Below, piece after piece: positions 7,227 through 14,380 of a stretch of DNA of 14,380 nt. Made by a program: the position numbers and the translations under genes. Origin of the DNA: an uncultured Bacilli bacterium (lineage in GTDB: Bacteria > Bacillota_I > Bacilli_A > RF39 > UBA660); contig CANRGW010000017.1 in NCBI GenBank assembly GCA_947630205.1, positions 1 to 14,380 on the forward strand. Reading direction: 5' to 3'. Position 1 is the stretch's first letter. Each line of letters opens with the position of its first letter. The notes under the pieces were generated by a model that was given only the letters and a program-made list of their open reading frames with translations, did no database searches and had not been told where the DNA came from.

Positions 7227-7333
7227 AAAACCACTTCCTTTTTCTTTTTTAAATTTGAAGTTTTTTATTTTTTTAATTAATCGCGAATTTTTTTCATCAT
7301 TTAATAATGTCTAAATTTTTAAGCGCTATTTTT
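7227..7333 (-). other. ffh-sufC intergenic region
   Basis: These 107 bases are almost pure A/T, apart from two small GC-containing palindromes on the minus strand: AGCGCT (7322-7327) and TCGCGA (7281-7286, in an imperfect AATTCGCGATTAATT). No convincing terminator for ffh and no good -35/-10 pair for sufC could be read. The suf genes may be transcribed by read-through from ffh, or the promoter may not fit the consensus. Confidence 0.4.
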
Positions 7334-8641
7334 TTAAAAAGGTAATTTCATATTGCCATTCATAACACTTTTTATCATTTTTTTATAATTTTCAAACTGT
7401 TCTAATAATCTATTAACTTCCGTTACAGTTGTTCCCGAACCTTTGGCAATTCTTGTTTTTCTACTTGCTTTAATAATAACAGGATTTTTTCTTTCTTCTT
7501 TAGTCATTGACAAGATGATTGCTTCAATATGAGCCATTTGTTTAGGATCTATTTGAACTTTATTAAGTCCCATCTTACTAGCCCCAGGAATTAATTTTAT
7601 TAAATTTTCTAAAGGTCCCATCTTTTTTATTTGTTTCATTTGACTTAAAAAATCTTCTAAATCATATTTACCTTTTTGAAGTTTCTTTAAAGAATTTTCG
7701 GCTTCTTTTTCATCAATAGCCTCAGTTGCTTTTTCAACTAAAGAAACAATATCTCCCATACCAAGAATTCGACTAGACATTCTTTTAGGGTCAAATAATT
7801 CTAATCCATCCATTTTTTCACTTGTTCCCATAAATTTAATAGGAACGTTAGTTAAATGTCTTACTGATAAAGCAACTCCACCTCTAGTATCACCATCAAG
7901 TTTGGTTAAAATAACTCCCGTTAAATCTATCGCATCATTGAAACCTGTTATAACATTAATAGCATCTTGTCCCATCATAGCATCAATTACTAGCATAATT
8001 TCCTGAGGAGAAACAGCATTTTTTATATTAACAAGTTCTTCCATCAAATCATTATCTATATGAAGTCGTCCGGCTGTATCAATTAAAATATAATCATAAC
8101 CATTTTCTTTAGCATAAGAAATCGCACTTTTACTAGTTTCAACCGGATTATTTAAACCATTTTCATAAACAAAAATATCTAATTCCTTTCCTAATTGTTT
8201 TAATTGGTCAATGGCGGCTGGTCGATATACATCACAGGCAACCATCATTGGCTTTTTATGATATTTTTTTCTTAATAAATTTGCAAGTTTTCCAATTGTT
8301 GTTGTTTTACCACTTCCTTGTAAACCTACAAGCATTAAAACAGCAGGATTTCCTTGTAAATTTAAATCACTACTTTCTCCACCTAAAAGTTCTGTTAATT
8401 CATCACTTACAATTTTAACAAATACTTCCCCTGGTTTTAAACTCTTTTGAACTTCTTCTCCAAGGGCTTTTTCACGAACTTTATTAGTAAATTCTTTAAC
8501 AACTTTATAATTAACATCGGCTTCTAATAAGGCTATTCTAACTTCTTTCACCATTTCACTTATATTTTCTTCAGTAATTTTGCCATAACCTCTTGCCTTA
8601 TGAATAACATTTTGTAATCTATCTTGTAAATTTTCAAACAT
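7334..8641 (-). CDS. ffh: Ffh, signal recognition particle GTPase (SRP54)
   Basis: The protein part of bacterial SRP, which binds 4.5S/6S RNA and signal sequences of membrane proteins and docks with FtsY. It has 435 residues, close to the usual size. An N-terminal helical domain runs to about 90. The G domain shows G1 GLQGSGKTT (106-114), DVYRPAA (137-143), DTAGR (188-192) and TKLDGDTRGG (246-255). The M domain follows from about 300, with GPLENLIKLIPG (342-353) and the RNA-binding SRKTRIAKGSG (393-403). The C-terminus ends MKLPF. The ATG has AAGGAGGC 4 bases before it. It has its own promoter. The frequently linked ylxM is not upstream; a terminator and an unrelated gene are there instead. 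Essential housekeeping gene; assignment is secure. Confidence 0.98.
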   Translation of the reverse strand: MFENLQDRLQNVIHKARGYGKITEENISEMVKEVRIALLEADVNYKVVKEFTNKVREKALGEEVQKSLKPGEVFVKIVSDELTELLGGESSDLNLQGNPAVLMLVGLQGSGKTTTIGKLANLLRKKYHKKPMMVACDVYRPAAIDQLKQLGKELDIFVYENGLNNPVETSKSAISYAKENGYDYILIDTAGRLHIDNDLMEELVNIKNAVSPQEIMLVIDAMMGQDAINVITGFNDAIDLTGVILTKLDGDTRGGVALSVRHLTNVPIKFMGTSEKMDGLELFDPKRMSSRILGMGDIVSLVEKATEAIDEKEAENSLKKLQKGKYDLEDFLSQMKQIKKMGPLENLIKLIPGASKMGLNKVQIDPKQMAHIEAIILSMTKEERKNPVIIKASRKTRIAKGSGTTVTEVNRLLEQFENYKKMIKSVMNGNMKLPF

Positions 8642-8665
8642 GGACGCCTCCTTGTAAACATTACT

Positions 8666-8694
8666 ATTATAGCATCTTTTAAAGAAAATGCCTA
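8666..8694 (-). promoter_or_regulatory. sigma-A type promoter for ffh
   Basis: Minus strand: perfect TATAAT (8666-8671) preceded by TG plus one base (extended -10), with TAGGCA (8689-8694) as -35 at 17 bases. It lies about 25 bases before the ffh ATG and just after the preceding gene's terminator. Confidence 0.75.
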
Positions 8695-8707
8695 ATAAAT
8701 TTCAAAG

Positions 8708-8739
8708 AAAAAAACTATCAAATATAAATTCAATAGTTT
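8708..8739 (-). terminator. terminator of the 393-residue membrane protein gene
   Basis: An 11-bp hairpin pairs 8729-8739 with 8712-8722 (two G-T wobbles) around a 6-base loop. On the minus strand the stem runs into seven T (opposite 8708-8714). It starts three bases past the tandem TGA-TAA stops of the upstream gene. Confidence 0.88.
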
Positions 8740-8741
8740 TA

Positions 8742-9923
8742 TCAATTATCTAATTTTGTTAAAGTAGAAGTTTCTATATTAAAATTGTATTTTTTATCAT
8801 CAATTACTATTCTAAAATTATTAAAATCATATCCTAATTTATTAGAGTCTGACCTTTCAACTTCGTTCCAATGAAAATTAATACCACCTTGATAACTTAT
8901 TTTTTCTTTTAAAATACTTTTAGAGTTATTATCTATAATATCAACAGTTTTATTATCTATAATTAAAAGTAAATTTTCACTTAATGGAAAGACAAAATCA
9001 TAAGTTTTATCTAATTTTTTAACAACTTCTCCCGTTTCATAATCAAAAATCTCTCCTATATTATCTTTTTCAATATAAAGTTGCTTTAATTTAAGATTGG
9101 CTATTTCTCCAGGAAAATTTTTAAATTTTAAACTTTCTTCTATATATTTATCTTCAAATTTATAATATCCAACTTTATTTAATTCTACTTCTGAAATAAG
9201 TTTTTCTTTTTCTAAACTAAAAATACCAAATTTATTATTAGAACTTACAAATAAAGTTCCTGTATTAACTAATAATTTTCGCGAATCATTTTCTAGAGCA
9301 ACCATATCAATTCCTATACCATATTTTGAAAAATCAATTATTACATTACCATAATTATCAATAACCCCATCACTATCAGAATTGTAAACATCAAAATAAG
9401 TTTTAGAATTATCAGAATTACTATAAATTTCCATTAAAAAGCCAATCTCATCTGTTAATTTTTTATTGTTTTTAAAATCATATAAAAAGGCCCGTTCATA
9501 ATAATTATCTTCATTTGTATCATATATTGCTGCAATACCTTTTTCATAATCAACATAAGCACTCCAAAATTGTCCTTCCATTTTAAAGTTGCAGTTTTCA
9601 GTTTTACATACATATTTACCAACAAACTTTCCATCACATACTTCGCTTTCGTGTTTATTATCATCTTTTTTTACAATCATATTATTTAATTCACTTGTTG
9701 TATTATTATTTCTTGGACATAAAAATATTGTATCCTCTGTAATTAAATTATCTTCAATAGGTTCTGGTTCTTTTTTTTCATATTTTGTATAACCGTAATA
9801 AACAAAAAAACTTCCAATACCTAACATCAAAATAGCAATTATTATCTTTATGGCTTGATGTTTTTTATGTTCTAAACCTAATTTTAATTTTGATACTTCA
9901 AAATCATCATTATTATTTTTCAT
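8742..9923 (-). CDS. single-pass membrane protein with large extracellular domain, unknown function
   Basis: A 393-residue protein I cannot assign. A charged N-terminus (about 1-24, several Lys) precedes one membrane helix (25-44), so the remaining ~345 residues should lie outside the cell (type II topology). The first part of this domain has four cysteines: C69, C96, C106 and C111, the last two as VCKTENC, possibly disulfides or a metal site. The rest is rich in Asn, Asp, Tyr and short strands such as NYGNVIIDF and NKFGIFSL. These look faintly like WG-type or propeller repeats, but not enough for a family call. GGAGGAG precedes the ATG. It stands alone, with its own promoter and terminator. 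TGA is followed directly by an in-frame TAA. Confidence 0.7.
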   Translation of the reverse strand: MKNNNDDFEVSKLKLGLEHKKHQAIKIIIAILMLGIGSFFVYYGYTKYEKKEPEPIEDNLITEDTIFLCPRNNNTTSELNNMIVKKDDNKHESEVCDGKFVGKYVCKTENCNFKMEGQFWSAYVDYEKGIAAIYDTNEDNYYERAFLYDFKNNKKLTDEIGFLMEIYSNSDNSKTYFDVYNSDSDGVIDNYGNVIIDFSKYGIGIDMVALENDSRKLLVNTGTLFVSSNNKFGIFSLEKEKLISEVELNKVGYYKFEDKYIEESLKFKNFPGEIANLKLKQLYIEKDNIGEIFDYETGEVVKKLDKTYDFVFPLSENLLLIIDNKTVDIIDNNSKSILKEKISYQGGINFHWNEVERSDSNKLGYDFNNFRIVIDDKKYNFNIETSTLTKLDN

Positions 9924-9946
9924 AACTCCTCCTATTATCTAATTTA

Positions 9947-9975
9947 ATTTTATAATAAAAAATAATTATATGCAA
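9947..9975 (-). promoter_or_regulatory. sigma-A type promoter for the 393-residue membrane protein
   Basis: Minus strand: TTGCAT (9970-9975), a 17-base spacer, then TAAAAT (9947-9952), about 24 bases before the ATG. A TATAAA alternative overlaps at shorter spacing. The preceding transcript's terminator ends 12 bases upstream. Confidence 0.6.
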
Positions 9976-9987
9976 GTTAAATTTATT

Positions 9988-10015
9988 AAAAAAACTTGTC
10001 TTTTAAAACAAGTTT
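9988..10015 (-). terminator. terminator of the ABC exporter gene
   Basis: The stem AAACTTGT/ACAAGTTT (9992-9999 with 10008-10015) has an 8-base loop. On the minus strand it ends in a run of seven T (opposite 9988-9994). It lies three bases past the exporter stop codon. Confidence 0.88.
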
Positions 10016-10018
10016 CTT

Positions 10019-12463
10019 TTATTCAACTCTTAATGCTTCAACAGGGTCTTTACGACTAGCAACTCGAGATGGGATAAGTCCAGCAATAAGCGTTAAAATT
10101 ATACTAATTATAATTAAGATAATAGCACCAAATACTGGTAAACTAGCTATACCACTTATACCGGTTATATTCTTAATAATAATATTAATAGGAATATTTA
10201 AAAGAATAGTTACAAGAATTCCCATCAAGCCTGATGTAAAGCCAATAATGACTGTTTCAGCATTGAAAACTCTTGATATATCTCTTTTTGAGGCTCCTAT
10301 TGCTCTTAAAATACCAATTTCTTTTGTTCTTTCAATAACAGAAATATAAGTAATAATACCAATCATAATACTAGATACAATCAATGATATTGTTACAAAA
10401 GCAATTAAAACATAACTTATCGTATTTACAATAGATGAAACACTTCCAATCATTGTACCAACAATATCAGTATATCTAATAACATTTTCTTCTTTATTAT
10501 TTTCAGATTGTTTTTTATTATAATCATCAATTATATCAATTATTTCTTCTTTACTATCAAAATCTTTAGCATAAAATGATACACTGCTAGGAGAATTAAA
10601 ATCATAGACATTTAATGTTTCTAAGTTTTTCTCATAAGTACTCATAGCATCAAAAGGTTGACCAGTAAAAACATTGATATCTGGTTTTGCTTTTTGTTCT
10701 TTAACAATTTCACTTTCGTTAATCATATTTACCATTTTAGTAATTAAACTTGATTTATAGCCAACACTTCCATTAATTGCTGAACCAGTTGACTCTTCAT
10801 TACCACGAATAATACCAACAATTTTTAAAGGGATACCATTTTTTACAGTCTCTTTTAAACTGGCTTCTGTTTGTTTTGGTAACCAAATATTTCCTGTTTT
10901 TTCATATAAATCAGTTGAAAGTACTAATTTATATTCCGTATTTAATAAATCTTCATAAGTATAACTACTTGGTTTACTTTCAACTTCTTTCCCCGTCATT
11001 ATCTTATTATAAATATCTGCTAATTCATCTTGATCTTTAATTCCTAAAGCATATAAAATATAATCACTTATTTCATTATTTTCATTTACTATTAGAACAA
11101 GTTCATTTTCATTTTGAGGCCAAGAACCGGCTAATAAGTCATATTGACTTTCAAGTAAACTTTGATTATCAAGCATCTCACTAAAGACTTGATAACTAGA
11201 TGCAGACATTGCTGCCATTTGATTAGCATCCATTCCACCTAAGAAATTATTAAATATTTCCGTTGGATTTATTTTTATTATCTTATCATTTTCTTCTTCT
11301 TTATAAATATTTAAATTTACATTATATTTATATTGAATGCTTAAAGTTAAATCTTTAAATTTTTCTTCTTTATCAATATAATTTTTAAATTCTTGTAAAT
11401 TATTTGTTTTAATACCTTTAGTCATTGTACTTAACATATCAACTAAAATATCATTAGAATAAACTTTATTCTCTTCATGATTTTCTTCATCCGTTGATAA
11501 GCCCATAAATGATGTCATAAGTTCAGTCATATCCATTGTATTCTTTTCAACAACTAACGGATAACTTGATAAAGCATCTTTTTCAACCCTATTTATATAA
11601 TTATTAACACCACTTGACAAAGATAAAATTAAGGCTATTCCAATTATTCCGATTGAACCTGCAAAACTAGTTAAAATAGTCCTTCCTTTTTTAGTTAACA
11701 AATTATTAAAACTAAGAGATAAAGCCGTTAAAAAGTTCATAGAAATTTTCTTGTTATTTAACTCTTCATTAGTCTTTTCATATTCATAAGGATTAGAGTC
11801 ATCTATAATATTACCATCTAATAATTTTATAACTCTTGTTGAATAAGTATTAGCAAGTTCTTCATTATGAGTTACCATAATTATTAACTTATCTTTAGAA
11901 ATATTTTTTAAGATATTCATTATTTGCACACTTGTTTTAGAGTCAAGAGCACCGGTTGGTTCATCGGCTAAAATGATATCAGGATTATTAACAAGAGCAC
12001 GAGCAATAGCAACTCTTTGCATTTGTCCACCAGAAAGTTGATTAGGTCGTTTATTAATTTGATCTTTTAAACCAACATCTTCTAACGCTTGAATTGCTCT
12101 TTTTCTTCTTTCTTTTTTAGAAACTCCAGATAAAGTTAAAGCTAATTCGACATTAGATAAAACGCTTTGATGACTAATCAAATTATAACTTTGAAATACA
12201 AAACCAATTTGATGATTACGATAACTATCCCATTCACTATCTTTAAACTTTTTAGTTGATTTATTATTAATAATTAAATCACCATCTGTATAATCATCAA
12301 GACCACCAATAATATTAAGAAGCGTTGTTTTGCCACATCCCGAAGGTCCTAAAATCGAAACAAATTCAGACTCACGGAAGTCAACACTTACACCATTTAA
12401 AGCATGAACTTTATCTTTTTCATTTAAGTTATAGTCTTTTTTGATATTTATTAATCTAAGCAT
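10019..12463 (-). CDS. MacB-like ABC exporter, ATPase and FtsX-type permease fused
   Basis: The product has 814 residues with both halves of a type VII (MacB/FtsX) ABC system in one chain. ATPase part (about 1-230): Walker A GPSGCGKT (39-46), Q-loop VFQSYN, signature LSGGQMQR (143-150), Walker B IILADEPTGALD (163-174) and switch His199, the LolD/MacB style. The permease begins near 242: one membrane helix (261-284), a very large extracellular domain (about 290-680), then three helices (about 682-709, 736-761, 776-798). The ERTKEIGILRAIGASKRDI coupling region and the closing PSRVASRKDPVEALRVE are diagnostic. Such systems act by mechanotransmission, moving peptides, antibiotics or lipoproteins rather than small solutes; the substrate here is unknown. 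The ATG at 12463 is chosen over one at 12499 because GAGGAA precedes it and homologous proteins start MLxLxxIxKxY. It is monocistronic, with promoter and terminator. Confidence 0.92.
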   Translation of the reverse strand: MLRLINIKKDYNLNEKDKVHALNGVSVDFRESEFVSILGPSGCGKTTLLNIIGGLDDYTDGDLIINNKSTKKFKDSEWDSYRNHQIGFVFQSYNLISHQSVLSNVELALTLSGVSKKERRKRAIQALEDVGLKDQINKRPNQLSGGQMQRVAIARALVNNPDIILADEPTGALDSKTSVQIMNILKNISKDKLIIMVTHNEELANTYSTRVIKLLDGNIIDDSNPYEYEKTNEELNNKKISMNFLTALSLSFNNLLTKKGRTILTSFAGSIGIIGIALILSLSSGVNNYINRVEKDALSSYPLVVEKNTMDMTELMTSFMGLSTDEENHEENKVYSNDILVDMLSTMTKGIKTNNLQEFKNYIDKEEKFKDLTLSIQYKYNVNLNIYKEEENDKIIKINPTEIFNNFLGGMDANQMAAMSASSYQVFSEMLDNQSLLESQYDLLAGSWPQNENELVLIVNENNEISDYILYALGIKDQDELADIYNKIMTGKEVESKPSSYTYEDLLNTEYKLVLSTDLYEKTGNIWLPKQTEASLKETVKNGIPLKIVGIIRGNEESTGSAINGSVGYKSSLITKMVNMINESEIVKEQKAKPDINVFTGQPFDAMSTYEKNLETLNVYDFNSPSSVSFYAKDFDSKEEIIDIIDDYNKKQSENNKEENVIRYTDIVGTMIGSVSSIVNTISYVLIAFVTISLIVSSIMIGIITYISVIERTKEIGILRAIGASKRDISRVFNAETVIIGFTSGLMGILVTILLNIPINIIIKNITGISGIASLPVFGAIILIIISIILTLIAGLIPSRVASRKDPVEALRVE

Positions 12464-12467
12464 ACAT

Positions 12468-12473
12468 TTCCTC
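12468..12473 (-). promoter_or_regulatory. ribosome binding site for the ABC exporter
   Basis: GAGGAA on the minus strand lies 4 bases before the ATG at 12461-12463. The upstream in-frame ATG at 12499 lies within a few bases of the -10 box (12502-12507) and so is almost certainly not transcribed. Confidence 0.75.
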
Positions 12474-12501
12474 TTTCTTATTTGTTTAACAACATGCATA
12501 A

Positions 12502-12530
12502 ATTATATGATACTTATTAAATATATGCAA
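12502..12530 (-). promoter_or_regulatory. sigma-A type promoter for the ABC exporter
   Basis: Minus strand: TTGCAT (12525-12530), exactly 17 bases, then a perfect TATAAT (12502-12507), about 38 bases before the ATG. Just upstream TTTTGTGAA occurs twice (near 12535-12557), which could be a regulator site. Confidence 0.8.
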
Positions 12531-12551
12531 GTATATTCACAAAAATTTCAC

Positions 12552-12579
12552 AAAAAAAGCTGCAATAATATATTACAGC
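12552..12579 (-). terminator. terminator of the BIG2 surface protein gene
   Basis: A 9-bp stem pairs 12571-12579 with 12559-12567 (one G-T wobble) around a 3-base loop, with GCTG at its foot. On the minus strand it is followed by seven T (opposite 12552-12558). It starts eight bases past the TAG stop. Confidence 0.88.
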
Positions 12580-12586
12580 CTAATTA

Positions 12587-14380
12587 CTATTTAATCTTTT
12601 TACAAGTTGTGATTGAAGTATTATCATTAGCATCAGTTGCATTCATACAAATATTCTTATATGCTGGTAAAGAAATATTTGATATATCAGCAGAAACACT
12701 ATAAATACTTGATTTTGGATAAGTTGTATAACTTTTAAAAGTTGAATTTGGTGTACAACTTGAAAGAGATGTTAAACAATATTTTATATTTTTAATTCCG
12801 GAACCTGTTTCATTTACTTTAGTATTAATATTTATCTTGGTTGAAGATAGTTTATTAAATGATATACTACTAATTATAGGTTTTACTTTATCATTTGTAG
12901 AGTTATTTACAATAGCATAGTATGTTTTCTTAATTGAAGTATTACTATTTTTCTTAACACCTTGAACTTCAATTTTATAATATCCATTACCATTTCTTAA
13001 TTGAACAGTAGAACCAGTTTTTACTTTACCACTTCCGCCATTGATAACTGTTGAAATATTAGTATCAGTAGTACCATAATATACTCTATAATAAATTCTA
13101 TTTGTATCTAAACAATCGGTAACTTCTTTAAAAGTAATAGTAGGAGTCAATGTCATATTGGTAAATGCTTTAGCATTATTGAAACCAATTGAAGAAATTA
13201 CAGCACCTTTATTTTCTCCATTATGAGTTATATAAGTCATTAAAGAAGAATTACAAGATACACTGCTATTACTACTTGTATCATTACTAAGATATGTAGC
13301 AGAAGATGATGAACCTGCTCCTAAATTATCATAATAATCATCATCATAATTATTAACAGTTGAACTAGTCTTCTTATTATCTGTAACTGTAACTGTAACA
13401 AAAGCAGATTTATTACCATCCTCAGTAGTAATTGTTATAGTTGCCGTACCGGCTTTCTTAGCAGCAATTATACCAAATGAATTAGCAAAGGCAACACTAC
13501 TATCACTTGTTGTAAAGTATACTTTTTTATTAGTAGCATTATCTGGAGAAATTTTATAAGTTATTAACTTAGTTCCGTTTACATTCATAGCAAGTGAAGT
13601 AGCACTTGTAATTGTTATAGACTCAACGGCTACAACATCAGACTCGACGGTTACTTCTAAACGACTTGAAACATTATTACTTGTTGAACCAACAATTGTA
13701 CAAGTTCCAGGAGCAACTCCTGTTACTACACCATCACTATTAACGGTTGCTATATTATTATTAGTACTAGTCCAAGTCACTGTCTTATTAGTTGAATTTT
13801 CTGGTAAAACAGTAAAATCAATTTGGGCTGTTCCTTTAACTTTTAAACCATTTGATAATCCTCTAATTTGTAAACTTGTTGGATCTATCTTAGTAGGTCC
13901 ATTTTCAACTACTTTAATTGTTATAGTATCTGTAAAACTTCCATCAAGAGCAGAAACTTGAACGGTTGTTGTACCAACTCCAACTCCTGTAACTCTTCCA
14001 CTTTCATTTACAGTTGCTATACTTGGATTATCACTTTTATATTTAATATCATCAACTTTAGCATCAGCTGGTGAAGTTTTAACTTGTAGTAAAACATCTC
14101 CACCTTGTTTAACACTAATACTATCTTGAACAAATTCAATACTCTCTAAACTTACTGTTTTAGATGTTACGGTTATTTCACAACGATTACTGTAAACATT
14201 ACCATTTGCACGATAACTTACAACAACGGTTGTTGTACCCTCTTGCATACCTAAAACTTTTGCTGTTAAATTACCACTATCGCTAATAGTTGCAATACTA
14301 CTATCTTCTGAATACCATCCAACAATTTTTTCACCATCAGCATTTACAACATCATCCTCTAGTTCTTTTTCTTCACCAAC
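12587..14380 (-). CDS. large secreted protein with tandem BIG2 Ig-like domains (N-terminus beyond window)
   Basis: The last 597 or so residues of a gene that runs off the right edge. The frame stays open to base 14380, and the first Met seen (14248) falls inside a BIG2 domain, so it is not the true start. Four BIG2-type domains follow one another; each shows the SSIATVNxxGxVTGVxxGTxxV pattern, and the first is cut by the edge. An Asn/Asp/Ser/Tyr-rich linker (13259-13375) leads to a different C-terminal region with cysteines that could pair: one at each end of a ~47-residue stretch, CLTSLSSC, and CMNATDANDNTSITTC. A stretch beginning KVKPIISSISF, with NETGSGI, resembles another Ig-like fold. 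No LPxTG motif or closing membrane helix exists; it ends CKKIK. Such proteins are usually exported and bind surfaces or carbohydrates. The ligand is unknown. A hairpin terminator follows. Confidence 0.85.
   Translation of the reverse strand, partial: VGEEKELEDDVVNADGEKIVGWYSEDSSIATISDSGNLTAKVLGMQEGTTTVVVSYRANGNVYSNRCEITVTSKTVSLESIEFVQDSISVKQGGDVLLQVKTSPADAKVDDIKYKSDNPSIATVNESGRVTGVGVGTTTVQVSALDGSFTDTITIKVVENGPTKIDPTSLQIRGLSNGLKVKGTAQIDFTVLPENSTNKTVTWTSTNNNIATVNSDGVVTGVAPGTCTIVGSTSNNVSSRLEVTVESDVVAVESITITSATSLAMNVNGTKLITYKISPDNATNKKVYFTTSDSSVAFANSFGIIAAKKAGTATITITTEDGNKSAFVTVTVTDNKKTSSTVNNYDDDYYDNLGAGSSSSATYLSNDTSSNSSVSCNSSLMTYITHNGENKGAVISSIGFNNAKAFTNMTLTPTITFKEVTDCLDTNRIYYRVYYGTTDTNISTVINGGSGKVKTGSTVQLRNGNGYYKIEVQGVKKNSNTSIKKTYYAIVNNSTNDKVKPIISSISFNKLSSTKININTKVNETGSGIKNIKYCLTSLSSCTPNSTFKSYTTYPKSSIYSVSADISNISLPAYKNICMNATDANDNTSITTCKKIK
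13379..14380 (-). repeat. tandem BIG2 domain-coding repeats
   Basis: Four diverged copies coding for about 80-85-residue bacterial Ig-like group 2 domains: 14165-14380 (cut by the edge), 13907-14152, 13643-13897 and 13379-13633. Each ends with the GT-rich strand and a TVTV-like terminal strand. The copies differ widely at DNA level, so they are old duplications rather than recent ones. The fourth is the least typical: its core reads SSVAFANSFGIIAAKKAGTA. Confidence 0.85.

Noticed and set aside
8742..8744. Possible use of the Mycoplasma code (TGA read as Trp)
   Set aside because: Trp codons across the window are TGG, including many conserved positions. The single TGA is a gene end followed at once by TAA, so it adds no support for recoding.
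9455..9792. Short frames on both strands within the 393-residue membrane protein gene (9455-9664 minus, 9589-9792 plus)
   Set aside because: Both overlap a gene with promoter, ribosome site and terminator; neither has its own signals.
9996..10349. Plus-strand open frame of 117 codons rich in Ile and Leu opposite the ABC exporter end
   Set aside because: Its apparent hydrophobicity is the mirror of the exporter's membrane helices. It begins within the exporter's terminator hairpin and has no promoter or ribosome site.
12441..12704. Plus-strand open frame of 87 codons spanning the exporter promoter and the BIG2 gene terminator
   Set aside because: It runs across a promoter, a terminator and the ends of two minus-strand genes, and has no ribosome site.
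13379..14380. Repeated units considered as a DNA repeat array or CRISPR-like element
   Set aside because: The periodicity is about 250 bases and follows protein domains in one open frame, with diverged DNA. There are no short identical repeats with spacers.

Overview
The window is strongly AT-rich and low in G+C throughout. It has Gram-positive features: strong GGAGG-type ribosome sites, SufU rather than IscU/SufA, and a DUF1292-like protein. Tryptophan is always TGG. The one TGA seen is a stop followed directly by an in-frame TAA, so the standard code fits and the Mycoplasma/Spiroplasma code is not needed. I infer a Bacillota/Mycoplasmatota-type bacterium, probably an uncultured host-associated Bacilli lineage of the Erysipelotrichales or RF39 kind. 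The lineage is inference, and no rRNA is present to test it. Apart from two small genes, everything is on the minus strand.

Left block (67-3438, minus): a three-gene operon with overlapping ends. It encodes a small membrane-anchored protein of unknown function, a membrane receptor with two predicted extracellular solute-binding domains and a cytoplasmic GGDEF-like domain of altered active site, and a YihY/BrkB-family membrane protein. A divergent pair on the plus strand follows: a 46-residue mini-gene whose stop overlaps the start of an 89-residue DUF1292-like gene. Both sets have readable promoters. A hairpin that could work in both directions separates the pair from the next block.

Centre (4067-8641, minus): the signal recognition particle GTPase Ffh, then a compact iron-sulfur assembly cluster in the order sufC, sufD-like, sufS, sufU. 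No sufB is present at the usual place after sufU, and the single SufB/D-family protein is only about 235 residues. SufS and SufU would mobilise cysteine sulfur, and SufC plus the short scaffold would build the cluster.

Right block (8742-14380, minus): a single-pass membrane protein of unknown function, a MacB-like ABC exporter with ATPase and permease in one chain, and the C-terminal part of a large secreted protein with tandem BIG2 Ig-like domains and a cysteine-containing C-terminus. That gene runs off the right edge. Each of these units ends in a clear hairpin plus T-run terminator, and the first two have their own promoter. Three of the five promoters I can read share the 8-mer TTGCATAT at -35 with 17-bp spacing, a possible lineage signature. 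No tRNA, rRNA, CRISPR array, insertion sequence or prophage gene was seen.
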